From Dyella sp. 2HG41-7 (GTDB lineage: Bacteria; Pseudomonadota; Gammaproteobacteria; Xanthomonadales; Rhodanobacteraceae), in contig NZ_JAJEJV010000004.1 of the NCBI RefSeq assembly GCF_021390675.1, positions 248,001 to 312,000 of the forward strand: a stretch of 64,000 nt of DNA. Reading direction: 5' to 3'. The notes under the pieces were generated by a model that worked only from the letters and a program-made list of their open reading frames with translations, did no database searches and was not told the DNA's origin. A program made the position numbers and the translations under genes. Of this stretch, positions 45,139-53,614 are shown piece after piece (the stretch's first letter is position 1; each line of letters starts with the position of its first letter).

Positions 45139-45768
45139 GTGCGCGCCTTGCCGTTTCTGGCCGCGCTGTCGGCGGCCAGTTTGATCTCGGAAAACGCCTT
45201 TGCGGGCGGGGGATTTCTCGGCATCGATCATCGCGTCGCCTACGATAATTCCGGCATTTGGAATCGCAACGCGCAACTGGGTTTGCTCTACGGCACGGTG
45301 GCCGGCGTCGGCGTTGGCGCGTTGGCGTTCGGCGATCAGGATACGTTCGGCGATACCTTATGGCGTTCGGTGGATGCGATGGTGTTCACCGGCGTCACCA
45401 CCGAGGCGATGAAATATTCGTTCCAGCGCGAACGTCCGTCGCAGACCTCCAACCCCGATCTGTTTTTTAAAGGAACGCACGCGCAAAGTTTTCCAAGCGG
45501 CGAAGTCTCGGCGATCTCCGCCGCAGTAACGCCGTTTATGGCGACCTATGGCCAGGATCATCCTGCGGTGTACGCGCTTGCGCTATTGCCTGCCTACGAT
45601 GCGGTCGCACGCGTCAAAGCGCGCGCGCATTGGCAAAGCGATGTGGTGGTCGGTGCGGCGATGGGCGTGGGTTTCGGTATATACGCATCGCGCCGCCATT
45701 CGCCGTTGATCCTGAGCTGGTTGCCGGGCGGTTTCCAGGTCGGGTTTATTCACCATTTCAAGCCTTAG
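45139..45768 (+). CDS. PAP2-superfamily phosphatase-like protein
   Basis: A 209-aa protein from a GTG preceded by GGGAGTTGCATC. An N-terminal signal (LPFLAALSAASLISENAFAG) is followed by the three PAP2 motifs: KYSFQRERP (92-100), SFPSGE (117-122) and R-x-H-W-Q-S-D (R162, H164, D168). The middle motif normally reads PSGH; here the proton-donor His is Glu122. The hydrophobic content is modest for a lipid phosphatase. It may still act on polyprenyl or lipid A phosphates, or be altered in activity. Its end overlaps the stop of the convergent sensor kinase gene by 4 bp. Confidence 0.82.
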   Translation: MRALPFLAALSAASLISENAFAGGGFLGIDHRVAYDNSGIWNRNAQLGLLYGTVAGVGVGALAFGDQDTFGDTLWRSVDAMVFTGVTTEAMKYSFQRERPSQTSNPDLFFKGTHAQSFPSGEVSAISAAVTPFMATYGQDHPAVYALALLPAYDAVARVKARAHWQSDVVVGAAMGVGFGIYASRRHSPLILSWLPGGFQVGFIHHFKP

Positions 45769-47189
45769 GGCGTCACGCTCGCGAGTAAGTGCCCTTCGTT
45801 TAGCGAAAGCGTGAGGCGCAGCGATTGCGCATGTGCGGCGGATGCGGCCAACACCAGGCCAAGCCCAGTGTGCACGCCGGCATCTTTCCCTTTGCGCCAA
45901 AAGCGCTGCTTCATGCGCAGCACATCTTCGGCGCTGAGATCCGGCGCGGCGTTCATCACCGACCAACCGAGCAGCGAGCATTGCACGACCACGGTGCTGC
46001 CCGTGGACGCGTATGTCAGCGCATTGCTCAACAGATTGCCAAGCACGACATCAAGCAAAGTTGGGTCGGCATTCCAAACGATGGCAGACGCAATATCCGT
46101 ACGTAACGTCAGCGCATGTTGGCGTACGCGATCTCCGTGCCGTTCGATCAACGCCTGCGTCAACGCGGAAACATCGACCTGCTGCACGCTGAGCTTTTCG
46201 ATGCCCGCCTCGATACGCGTCAGCATCAAAAGCGCGGTGACGATGCGCTCCATCTTCGTACCGACCTCGCCCAGATCGGTAAGGATCGCATGCGTGTCGC
46301 GGCCGCTGGGATAGCGCAATTCCACTTCGATGGCGGTGCGAAGCTCGGCCAAGGGCGTACGCAATTCGTGCGCCACGCCGCTGGCGAATTGACGTTCGCG
46401 CAACAACCCTTCTTCCATGCGCGACAACACCTCGTTGAAGCGTGCGGTCAACGGCGACAGTTCCGTGATGCGCATGTCCGCCAGGCGCACGCTTGGCGTC
46501 TCGGGGCCGATGCGTTCCATGGCTTTGGCCAAGCCGGACAACGGGCGCAGCCCGCGCATCACCAAGAGCGGCGCCAGGATCGCGACGGCCAGGAATCCCA
46601 ACACCACGCAGCCCAGTTCGATGCGATCCATCGATTCCTGGAAATCCAGCACTTCACTGCGATCGACCGCCAATCCAAGCAGGCAGCCCGATGCCGCGTC
46701 GGCGGTGCTGGCGAGTTTTACGCTGCCATCGGGCGCAAGACCGCGCGTGAAATGCGATTCGGGCGAGAAGCGCAAGGTAATCGCGCGCAAGTCCATATCG
46801 TGCGGCTGCACGATATCCGCGAAGGCGACCGATTGCCCCTGCGACAGCGCCGGCCACGCCAGCGACGCCGCGTCGTCGGACGACACCACGTGCTGATCGT
46901 GGCAATCGATATGAAACAACACCGTGCCGCTGTCCGCCAAAAAGGTGGGAATGCGGTAAGAGGGAAAGCGCGACGACGACGCTTTGTTTTGCGTGTTGAA
47001 AATATCCGCCAGCGCTTGCGCGCGTTCCAGCAGATTGGCGTCCGCGCGCTGCGCGACTTCGTTGTCCACCCGGTAGTCGATCACCAGCGTGGCCGTGCCG
47101 AGGATCACGACAATCGCCAAAATCACCAGCAGCGTGATGCGGAACCGCAGCGACAGCGTGCGTGCGAACAGTGATGACCGGATCGTCAT
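45765..47189 (-). CDS. Sensor histidine kinase (QseC/PmrB-like)
   Basis: A 474-aa kinase. TM1 is about 16-37, a periplasmic domain about 38-190, and TM2 about 192-215 (GCVVLGFLAVAILAPLLVM). HAMP and HisKA follow (GVAHELRTPLAELRTAIEVE), then HATPase with NLLSNALTYA and GVHTGLGLVLAASAAHAQ. The usual G1 box D-x-G-x-G reads N-A-A-P here, as in some QseC-like kinases. It follows its regulator gene by 5 bp, forming an operon on the minus strand. The neighbourhood (PAP2, GT9, GT39) suggests envelope control. Confidence 0.88.
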   Translation of the reverse strand: MTIRSSLFARTLSLRFRITLLVILAIVVILGTATLVIDYRVDNEVAQRADANLLERAQALADIFNTQNKASSSRFPSYRIPTFLADSGTVLFHIDCHDQHVVSSDDAASLAWPALSQGQSVAFADIVQPHDMDLRAITLRFSPESHFTRGLAPDGSVKLASTADAASGCLLGLAVDRSEVLDFQESMDRIELGCVVLGFLAVAILAPLLVMRGLRPLSGLAKAMERIGPETPSVRLADMRITELSPLTARFNEVLSRMEEGLLRERQFASGVAHELRTPLAELRTAIEVELRYPSGRDTHAILTDLGEVGTKMERIVTALLMLTRIEAGIEKLSVQQVDVSALTQALIERHGDRVRQHALTLRTDIASAIVWNADPTLLDVVLGNLLSNALTYASTGSTVVVQCSLLGWSVMNAAPDLSAEDVLRMKQRFWRKGKDAGVHTGLGLVLAASAAHAQSLRLTLSLNEGHLLASVTP

Positions 47190-47194
47190 GACGA

Positions 47195-47866
47195 TCAGCC
47201 TTTCGGTATCACGTAACCGAAGCCGCGCCGCGTATGCACCAGATCGCTCATGCCGACCGGCTCAAGTTTGCGCCGCAGACCGAAGACGAGTACTTCCACG
47301 CTGCGGTCCGATGCGTTCGATTCGTTGCCCGCCAGGCGCTCCAGAATTTCGCTGCGTGAAAAGGCGCGCCCGCGATGCCGCAGCAACAATTCCAGCAACG
47401 AAAACTCGCGCGGCGTCAGCGAAAGCGATGTGTCGTTCACCTGCACAACGCGCGCGACCGGATCGAGGTTCAGCGAGCCGACCGTCAATTGCGGCGTTTG
47501 CGCATCCTTCGAGCGACGACCCAAAGCATGCAGACGCGCCACCAGTTCGTCGAAGGAAAAGGGTTTGACGAGGTAATCGTCCGCGCCGCGATTCAGCGCG
47601 TCCACGCGATCGGCGGTCTGGTCGCGCGCCGACAGCACCAACACGCGCGGGCGCGATGCACGTCCCTGGATATGGCGCAGCACGCCAAAACCGTCGACGC
47701 CGGGCAGGCCCAAGTCCAGCACGATCAGCTCGTATTCGTAGGTATCCAGATGCTGGCAGGCGGCCGTGCCGTTGGCCGCGACATCCACGGTGAATCCCGA
47801 GGCGGTGAGTCCGCGCCCCAGCGAGTCGCGCAGTCGCGCGGAGTCTTCCACGATCAGAACGTTCAG
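47195..47866 (-). CDS. OmpR/PhoB-family response regulator, probable CTG start
   Basis: Receiver domain (Asp in LIVLDLGLPGVDG, Lys in ADDYLVKPFSFDEL) plus a winged helix (SLTPREFSLLELLLRHRGRA, FGLRRKLEPVGMSDLVHTRR, GFGYVIPKG). The first ATG/GTG of the frame is GTG at 47851, but that would delete strand beta-1. Reading from CTG at 47866 gives (M)NVLIVEDSARLRD, a perfect receiver N-terminus, and this CTG sits 6 bases after GGAGGGGG (plus-strand 47872-47879). The start is therefore placed there, giving 223 aa. It pairs with the kinase at 45765 and is PmrA/QseB-like. Confidence 0.85.
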   Translation of the reverse strand: MNVLIVEDSARLRDSLGRGLTASGFTVDVAANGTAACQHLDTYEYELIVLDLGLPGVDGFGVLRHIQGRASRPRVLVLSARDQTADRVDALNRGADDYLVKPFSFDELVARLHALGRRSKDAQTPQLTVGSLNLDPVARVVQVNDTSLSLTPREFSLLELLLRHRGRAFSRSEILERLAGNESNASDRSVEVLVFGLRRKLEPVGMSDLVHTRRGFGYVIPKG

Positions 47867-48135
47867 AACGACCCCCTCCGCAAGCTTGATGCAGGTGCAT
47901 GGTCGTGCGGCTGGCGCGCCATGACCGTTTTTTCCGAACTATAGCAAGGGAGCAAAATCTTTCGCCTGACTGACGCGAGGCTTTCGCCGGGGCCGAATTT
48001 GCGCCGCTATTCGGCTACGCTTGGACGTGCACGGTCCGATAACGAATCGATAAGTTTGCACTAAGTTTGCCGATCCACACTCCTTAGCCGTACTGCCAGG
48101 GACGCGCCGCCACGTGACCACGAAAGACACCCGAA

Positions 48136-49266
48136 GTGTCGATCGGTCACGATGGTCAGACGCCACTGTGCAGCCACCCTTTCGTCAGGTGTTATTTGAA
48201 CGCTACCGCTACCGACTCGCGCGCCGGCGCCATTCCCAGGCAAGGTGTCTATCGCATCCTCGTTTGCCGGCCGAATCATCGGCTGGGCAACATGCTGCTG
48301 ATGACGCCGCTGATCGCCGAACTGGAGCGTTTGTATAAAGGCGCGGAGATCGACATCGTGGCGGAAGGTCCGCTGGCCGCGGATGTGTTCGCCACCTATT
48401 TCAGCGTCAAAAACGTGTATTGCCTGCCGCGGCGCGGGTTCAAGCATCCGGTAAGTTTCCTCTCGCTGATTTCTCGGATTCGCAAGACGAACTACGACCT
48501 GATCATTGACCCGTGCATCGGCTCCGGTTTCAGTCGCACGCTTGCGCGCATTTTCCGCGGCACGTACAAGCTCGGTTTCGGCGAGCCCGGCAAGGCGCCG
48601 AATCTGACCCACGTGGTGCCGGAGGCGATGGCGCCCAACCATATGGCCAAGCGCCCCGTGGCGCTGGCGCGTTGGTTTTCGCCGTCGGCGCAGAGCGAAT
48701 CGCTGGGTTTCCCGGCGATGGATATCCGCCTTACCGAAGGCGAGCGCGCGAACGGCAAGGCGGTGCTGCGCGAGCTGCTGTCGGAGCTTCCGCCGCGTCG
48801 CGCCACCGGCACCATCGGCATCTTTGCCGACGCCACCGGCCGCAAGCGTTATCCCACCGAATGGTGGAACGATTTCATCGCGACCTTGCAAGAGTTGTCG
48901 CCCCGCAGCGACCTCGTCGAGATCGTCCCGGCGCATGGCCGCTCGATGCTCGGTTCGCGCTTGCCCAGTTATTACTCCAGCAGCATCCGGCGCATGGGCG
49001 CGGTGATGGCGGCGGTGGATCTGATGATCAGCGCCGACTGCGGCGTGATGCATCTAGCGGCCGCATCGCGCGTGCCGACGGTGGGCATGTTCCAGGTGAC
49101 CGACGCCAAGGTCTACGGCCCGTACGGCAGCCGCAGCAGCGCGTTGATCACCAGCGATATCTCGCCCCAAGACGCAGCGCGTCGTGTCGTGCAGGCGTTT
49201 CCCGATCTGTTCGGGGTGCAGGCCTCCGAGGAGACGTCGGCGGAGCCGCAGCACGCGCACCCTTAG
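48136..49266 (+). CDS. Family 9 glycosyltransferase (LPS heptosyltransferase-like)
   Basis: GT-B fold enzyme of the ADP-heptose:LPS heptosyltransferase family. The N-terminal domain has ILVCRPNHRLGNMLLMTPLI and LIAELERLYKGAEIDIVAEG. The C-terminal domain has GIFADATGRKRYPTEWWNDF, LMISADCGVMHLAAASRVPT and VGMFQVTDAKVYGPYG (nucleotide-sugar site). Up to 376 aa from GTG 48136; a TTG at 48196 behind AGGTGTTAT is an equally good start (356 aa), since homology begins only near residue 38. It probably adds a sugar to LPS core or related glycans. Followed by the GT39 gene in the same direction. Confidence 0.88.
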   Translation: MSIGHDGQTPLCSHPFVRCYLNATATDSRAGAIPRQGVYRILVCRPNHRLGNMLLMTPLIAELERLYKGAEIDIVAEGPLAADVFATYFSVKNVYCLPRRGFKHPVSFLSLISRIRKTNYDLIIDPCIGSGFSRTLARIFRGTYKLGFGEPGKAPNLTHVVPEAMAPNHMAKRPVALARWFSPSAQSESLGFPAMDIRLTEGERANGKAVLRELLSELPPRRATGTIGIFADATGRKRYPTEWWNDFIATLQELSPRSDLVEIVPAHGRSMLGSRLPSYYSSSIRRMGAVMAAVDLMISADCGVMHLAAASRVPTVGMFQVTDAKVYGPYGSRSSALITSDISPQDAARRVVQAFPDLFGVQASEETSAEPQHAHP

Positions 49267-49395
49267 GGTCGCTTACAATCGCGGGCTTGGGCTTGCCCGA
49301 TAAGCACGGCGCAGGCGCTCACGCCTGCGAAACCATCGACCGCCCCGCCTGCCGACGCGCATCGACGGCCTGTGGCGCTTTTTTGGAACCCCCAC

Positions 49396-50919
49396 ATGCC
49401 GAACGACCGCATCATGGAAAACCGCTTGTGGCCCAACACCGAGCACGCCACACGCTGGCCGCTGATCGCTTTGATCTGCTTCGGCCTGCTGCTCGGTTTC
49501 GCGTTTCAGGGTACGCGCGGTCTGTGGAGTCCCGACGAAGGTCGCTACACCGTCGCCGCGCTGCAGATGCTCGACACCGGCAACTATCTCGCGCCGGCGT
49601 ACAGCCCGGACGAAGTGAATTTCTCCAAGCCGCCGACCACCTATTGGGTGATCGCCGCGTCGATCAAAGTGTTCGGTCGCAACAGCTGGGCGGTGCGCGC
49701 GCCGTATGCGCTGGCGTACGTGCTGATGTTGCTGATTGCCTACGCCATCGGCCGTCGACTGATTCCTGAAAAACCGTGGCTGCCCGCGCTGATCTACGGC
49801 TGTGCGCTGGCGCCGTTCGTGGCCAGCAATGCGGTCAGCACGGATGCGTTTCTCACCGTGTGCGAAGCGTTGGCGATGCTGGGCTTTTTGCGCGCGGCGT
49901 TCGACGAGCGCGAACAAGGGCGCAAGCGTTACGTACTGCTGATGTGGATCGGCTGGGGCCTGGCGTTTCTCACCAAAGGGCCGCCGGGTTTGATTCCGCT
50001 GCTGGCGATCATTCCGTTTATCGCGCATCGCGACGGCTGGCGCGGCTTGGGGCGCTTTTTCCCGTGGAGCGGCATCGTGCTGTTCCTGTTGATCGGGCTG
50101 TCCTGGTATCTGGTGGTGGTGGTGCGTTACGCAGGGTTGCTGCACTACTTTCTGCATCAGGAGGTCTACAACCGCATCTTCACCGCGTCGCATCACCGCA
50201 ACGCCGGATGGTTCGGTTGGATCAAGATTTACGTACCGGTGTTGGGTCTGGGGTTGCTGCCGTGGTGGCCGGCCGTGGGTCGCATGATTCGCCGTTGCGC
50301 TTCTTCGGCGCAATGGAGCGAATGGAAGAACAACCATGCCGTCGAATCGTTTCTGGTGCTGTGGTTTCTGATTCCGTTCGTGCTCTTCTGTTTGGTGCAG
50401 TCGCGCCTGCCGCTGTACATGCTGCCGCTGTTCCTTCCGCTGGCCTTGCTGTTGGCGTTCGAGCTGCGTCATCGGGTCGATCTGCGTCAGACCAAGCAGA
50501 AAGTGTTGCTGGGCGTATGGATGGTGGTGTTGCTGGCGGTGAAAGCGGGCGCCGCGTACGGCGTGCATTCGCTCAACGACAACCGCATCGCGGCGCAGGA
50601 GCTGGCGGCGGCCACGCATCCAGAGCGCTACCAGGCGATCATCTTTGTCGAAAACACTCCGCTGGATTACACCATCGAAGAAGCCACCCCCTGGGGGCTA
50701 CGCATGTACCTGGGCAAGCCGGTGTATGGCATTCCCTTGCTGGCGCCGCAGGGCCCGGAAGCGCTCTGCCACGCCTTGCACAATGCGGGTACGGCGCTGG
50801 TGGTGATCGATCCCGACCTGGGCTCGGAGGCCATCGCGCCCGCGCTGACGCGGTGTCCGGGCCATGTCGAGGATCTGGGCGCCTGGCGGAAGAGCCCGCT
50901 CAAGCTGATCGCGCTCTAA
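49396..50919 (+). CDS. ArnT-like family 39 glycosyltransferase
   Basis: A 507-aa polytopic membrane GT-C transferase. The ATG at 49396 follows GGAACCCCCAC. After TM1 the catalytic loop GLWSPDEGRYTVAALQML contains the acidic DE motif, followed by VNFSKPPTTYWVIAAS; later LAFLTKGPPGLIPLL and about ten more helices. ArnT/PMT-type enzymes move a sugar from a polyprenyl phosphate to lipid A or protein at the periplasmic face. The C-terminal soluble domain (NDNRIAAQELAAATHPERYQ) is as in ArnT. Just after the stop is a CCCTCTCCC/GGGGGAGGGG hairpin. Confidence 0.88.
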   Translation: MPNDRIMENRLWPNTEHATRWPLIALICFGLLLGFAFQGTRGLWSPDEGRYTVAALQMLDTGNYLAPAYSPDEVNFSKPPTTYWVIAASIKVFGRNSWAVRAPYALAYVLMLLIAYAIGRRLIPEKPWLPALIYGCALAPFVASNAVSTDAFLTVCEALAMLGFLRAAFDEREQGRKRYVLLMWIGWGLAFLTKGPPGLIPLLAIIPFIAHRDGWRGLGRFFPWSGIVLFLLIGLSWYLVVVVRYAGLLHYFLHQEVYNRIFTASHHRNAGWFGWIKIYVPVLGLGLLPWWPAVGRMIRRCASSAQWSEWKNNHAVESFLVLWFLIPFVLFCLVQSRLPLYMLPLFLPLALLLAFELRHRVDLRQTKQKVLLGVWMVVLLAVKAGAAYGVHSLNDNRIAAQELAAATHPERYQAIIFVENTPLDYTIEEATPWGLRMYLGKPVYGIPLLAPQGPEALCHALHNAGTALVVIDPDLGSEAIAPALTRCPGHVEDLGAWRKSPLKLIAL

Positions 50920-51049
50920 CTCCCTCTCCCGCGTCCCGGAGGGGGAGGGGCTAATGTCGGCCTTCGTTCGGGTCCCAATAACCCCCATCCATTACAATCG
51001 CCAGACGAGGGCCGACGACGCCCGCCGCTTCGATCAGAGCATTTTTGAC

Positions 51050-52939
51050 ATGTGTGGAATTTGCGGTCTCTTGAGTCGGGATGGAGGACATCCGCTTCCG
51101 CACCTTGAGCAGAAAGCCAAAACGATGCTCGAGGCCCTGGCGCACCGCGGCCCGCACGGCGATGCCTATATTTCGCGTGCCAACCTGGCTATGGCCACCA
51201 ACCGCCTCGCGATTCGCGGCGTGGATCAGCATCAGCCGCCGCTGCTGGAATACGAAGCCGGCGTGATCGTCGCCTGCAACGGCGAAATCGACAATCACCG
51301 CGAACTGCGTCGTGAGCTGGCCGACGCCGGGCACGACATGCCGCAGAGCACGGACATCGCCGTGCTCGCGCCGTTGTATCTGGAAAAAGGCTTGTCGTTC
51401 CTGGAGCACGTGCAGGGCGTGTTCGCGCTCGCGCTATGGGACGGCCGCCATCAACGTTTGATTCTCGCCCGCGATCGCGCCGGCGAACGTCACTTGTATT
51501 ACGCGGTGATCGATCAGACGGTGTACTTCGCCTCGGAACTGGCCGCGCTGGTGAAAGCGTGCAAGCCGGATATGCAGATCGATCCCGCCAGCATCGCGCA
51601 CTATCTGCGCTCGGGTTATTGCCCGTCGCCGATGAGTCCGCTCAAGCACGTGCGCAAAGTCAGTCCGGGCGAGATGGTGGTGATCGAACCCACCGGCATT
51701 CGTCATATGCGTTACTGGGATTTCCCCAGCGCTAAGCCGACCGTCGCGCCGACGACGCAATCGTTCGATCCGATTTTCCGCGAAGCGGTGCGTCGCCAGA
51801 GCGATATCGACGTCGATTACGGCGTGCTGCTGAGCGGCGGCATCGATTCGGCCTTGATGACGGCGGTGGCGCGCAGTGTTCGTCCAGAGAAAAAAATCTC
51901 GGCGTATTGCATTCGTTTCGACGAATCCTCATTCGACGAAGGCGCGTTCGCCAAGCAGCTAGCCCACGATATGGGCTGCGATTTCATCGACGTCAGCGTT
52001 TCCGCGCAAGACGTGCCGCGCATGCTGCGCGAACTGGTGCGTTCCACCGGCGAACCGCTCGCCGATCCGGCGTGGATACCGCTGTCGCTGATCACGCAGC
52101 GCGCCTCGCAAGATGTGCGTTTGTTGTTGGCCGGCGAAGGCGCGGACGAATTGTTCGGCGGCTATCCCACCTATCTTGGCGCGCGCTGGGCCGGTTATTA
52201 CGCCAACTTGCCAGGACCGGTGAAAGCGCTGGCGCAACGGACCATCGAAGCGCTGCCGACCAGCGACAAGAAAGTCACGCTGTCGTTTTTGTTGAAGCGA
52301 TTTATTCGCGGGCAAGATCTCGATGGTCTTGCGCGTCACCTGTTGTGGGTCGCCAGTGTGCCGCCGATCTGGCAGCGCCGGCTCGGTATCGATCCGCCCA
52401 CGGATAACACGCAGCACGACGCATCGCGATTGATCGACACCATTCAACGCTACGACTTCGAGCATTCCCTGCCGGATGCGCTGATGGCGAAAGCCGACCG
52501 CGGCGCGATGCTGCACGGCGTGGAAATTCGCGCGCCGTTCCTGGATCAAAGCGTGATCGAATTCGCCGCCACGCTACCGCTGGAAGCGCGCGTGCGCGGT
52601 CTCACCACCAAGGTATTTCTCAAGCGCTACGCGTTGGACTATCTGCCCAAAGAAGTCGTGACGCGACGCAAGCGCGGTTTGTCCGTGCCGTTGGCGAGCT
52701 GGTTGCGCGGCCCGTTGCGCGATTGGGCGCTGGCGCATCTGTCCGGCGGCGAACTCGCCTCGGTCGGCATCGACTCGGCCGCCGCGATGGCGCTGTTCAA
52801 CGAGCACCAAACGCGCGTCGCCGATCATGCGCGCGCGATCTGGACCTTGATCGTATTGAGCGAATGGCTGCAATGGTTTCATGGCGAACGCGCGACGCGT
52901 TCGGTGGAACACGAAAGCGTGCTGGCGCAGTCGTCCTGA
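51050..52939 (+). CDS. Glutamine-hydrolysing asparagine synthase-like amidotransferase
   Basis: A 629-aa protein. MCGICGLLSRDG gives catalytic Cys2 of a class II glutaminase (HRGPHGDAYIS, ACNGEIDNHRELR, STDIAVLAPLY). The synthase domain has the ATP-pyrophosphatase loop VLLSGGIDSALMTAV and GEGADELFGGYPTYLGARWA, then KADRGAMLHGVEIRAPFLDQ. The Cys2 requirement fixes the start at 51050. Such proteins in surface-polysaccharide or exosortase loci amidate sugars rather than aspartate; here it follows two glycosyltransferases, so an envelope-glycan role is likely but not proven. Confidence 0.9.
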   Translation: MCGICGLLSRDGGHPLPHLEQKAKTMLEALAHRGPHGDAYISRANLAMATNRLAIRGVDQHQPPLLEYEAGVIVACNGEIDNHRELRRELADAGHDMPQSTDIAVLAPLYLEKGLSFLEHVQGVFALALWDGRHQRLILARDRAGERHLYYAVIDQTVYFASELAALVKACKPDMQIDPASIAHYLRSGYCPSPMSPLKHVRKVSPGEMVVIEPTGIRHMRYWDFPSAKPTVAPTTQSFDPIFREAVRRQSDIDVDYGVLLSGGIDSALMTAVARSVRPEKKISAYCIRFDESSFDEGAFAKQLAHDMGCDFIDVSVSAQDVPRMLRELVRSTGEPLADPAWIPLSLITQRASQDVRLLLAGEGADELFGGYPTYLGARWAGYYANLPGPVKALAQRTIEALPTSDKKVTLSFLLKRFIRGQDLDGLARHLLWVASVPPIWQRRLGIDPPTDNTQHDASRLIDTIQRYDFEHSLPDALMAKADRGAMLHGVEIRAPFLDQSVIEFAATLPLEARVRGLTTKVFLKRYALDYLPKEVVTRRKRGLSVPLASWLRGPLRDWALAHLSGGELASVGIDSAAAMALFNEHQTRVADHARAIWTLIVLSEWLQWFHGERATRSVEHESVLAQSS

Positions 52940-52948
52940 AAAAACGAA

Positions 52949-52969
52949 GCCCCTCCACAAGGGAGGGGC
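52949..52969 (+). terminator. Hairpin after the amidotransferase gene
   Basis: GCCCCTCC pairs with GGAGGGGC (52949-52956 and 52962-52969). No T-run, so a weak terminator or an RNA-stabilising end for convergent transcripts. Confidence 0.45.
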
Positions 52970-53002
52970 CTCGAAGATCGACGCAACGAATCTAACGCAG
53001 AA

Positions 53003-53413
53003 TCAGGGATTCAAGATTTCGTTGATGATCAGTCCCGTCGCGACGGCGACAAGCACGAATCCGCCGTCGTCGCTGCGAACCCAGCGATAACCTTGCGGCG
53101 GCGCGTACAGGCGATAGCGCGGATAGTCGACGACGTAGTAGTCCGGGCCGCGATAACGCTCCGGCAGATACTCGCCGCGACGATAGTGACGATCCCAACC
53201 GACGTGGCGGCCGTGATCGTGGTGATCGTCGTCGCGCCAACCGTGGTCGTCGTGACGATCGCGATCGTGGTCGTGGTCATGACCGTGGTCGTGATCGTAT
53301 CCATGATCGTCTTGCTGCCAGCCATGATCTTGGTCTTGTGCCATGGCAGCCGTGGCGGTCATCACCAACGGAATGGAAGAAAGCAGGGCCAGCGCAAGCA
53401 GATGTCGTTTCAT
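53003..53413 (-). CDS. RcnB-like secreted protein with His/Asp-rich segment
   Basis: A 136-aa precursor. The signal peptide is MKRHLLALALLSSIPLVMTA... ending near AMAQ. The next ~55 residues are almost only His, Asp, Gly and Arg (DHDHGHDHDHDRDRHDDHGW), an obvious metal-binding stretch. The C-terminal part (GEYLPERYRGPDYYVVDYPR, LYAPPQGYRWVRSDDGGFVL) is the RcnB domain pattern. RcnB-type proteins act in the periplasm; the founding member affects Ni/Co homeostasis. The ATG at 53413 is taken over one eight codons upstream because it starts the signal peptide. Confidence 0.8.
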   Translation of the reverse strand: MKRHLLALALLSSIPLVMTATAAMAQDQDHGWQQDDHGYDHDHGHDHDHDRDRHDDHGWRDDDHHDHGRHVGWDRHYRRGEYLPERYRGPDYYVVDYPRYRLYAPPQGYRWVRSDDGGFVLVAVATGLIINEILNP

Positions 53414-53563
53414 AAGTAGGTATCTCCCCGTGGACACCCGATTTTAAACCGGGCGGGATGTTGCGGTGGTTGGTCCGCGATGGTGAGACTATCGGAATCG
53501 CCTGAATGGCATCCGTCTATTCGTTGACATCAATGTGAGCATTTTCTCAATTTTCAGATAAGC

Positions 53564-53591
53564 AAAGCCCCACTCAACAGAGTGGGGCTTT
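53564..53591 (-). terminator. Terminator after the NHL-repeat gene
   Basis: AAAGCCCCACT (53564-53574) pairs with AGTGGGGCTTT (53581-53591) around a 6-base loop; 24 bp beyond the stop of the minus-strand gene at 53615. It would also isolate the RcnB-like gene from readthrough. Confidence 0.7.
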
Positions 53592-53614
53592 CATGTGAAA
53601 CATTCATGCACTGG

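Noticed and set aside
49273-50619. 448-codon minus-strand frame
   Set aside because: Antisense to the GT39 gene, which has proper family motifs; the antisense product is Gln/His/Arg repeats only.
53181-53340. CRISPR-like short tandem repeats
   Set aside because: The repeated GATCGTGGTCGT-like units encode the His/Asp-rich stretch of the RcnB-like protein; no spacers.
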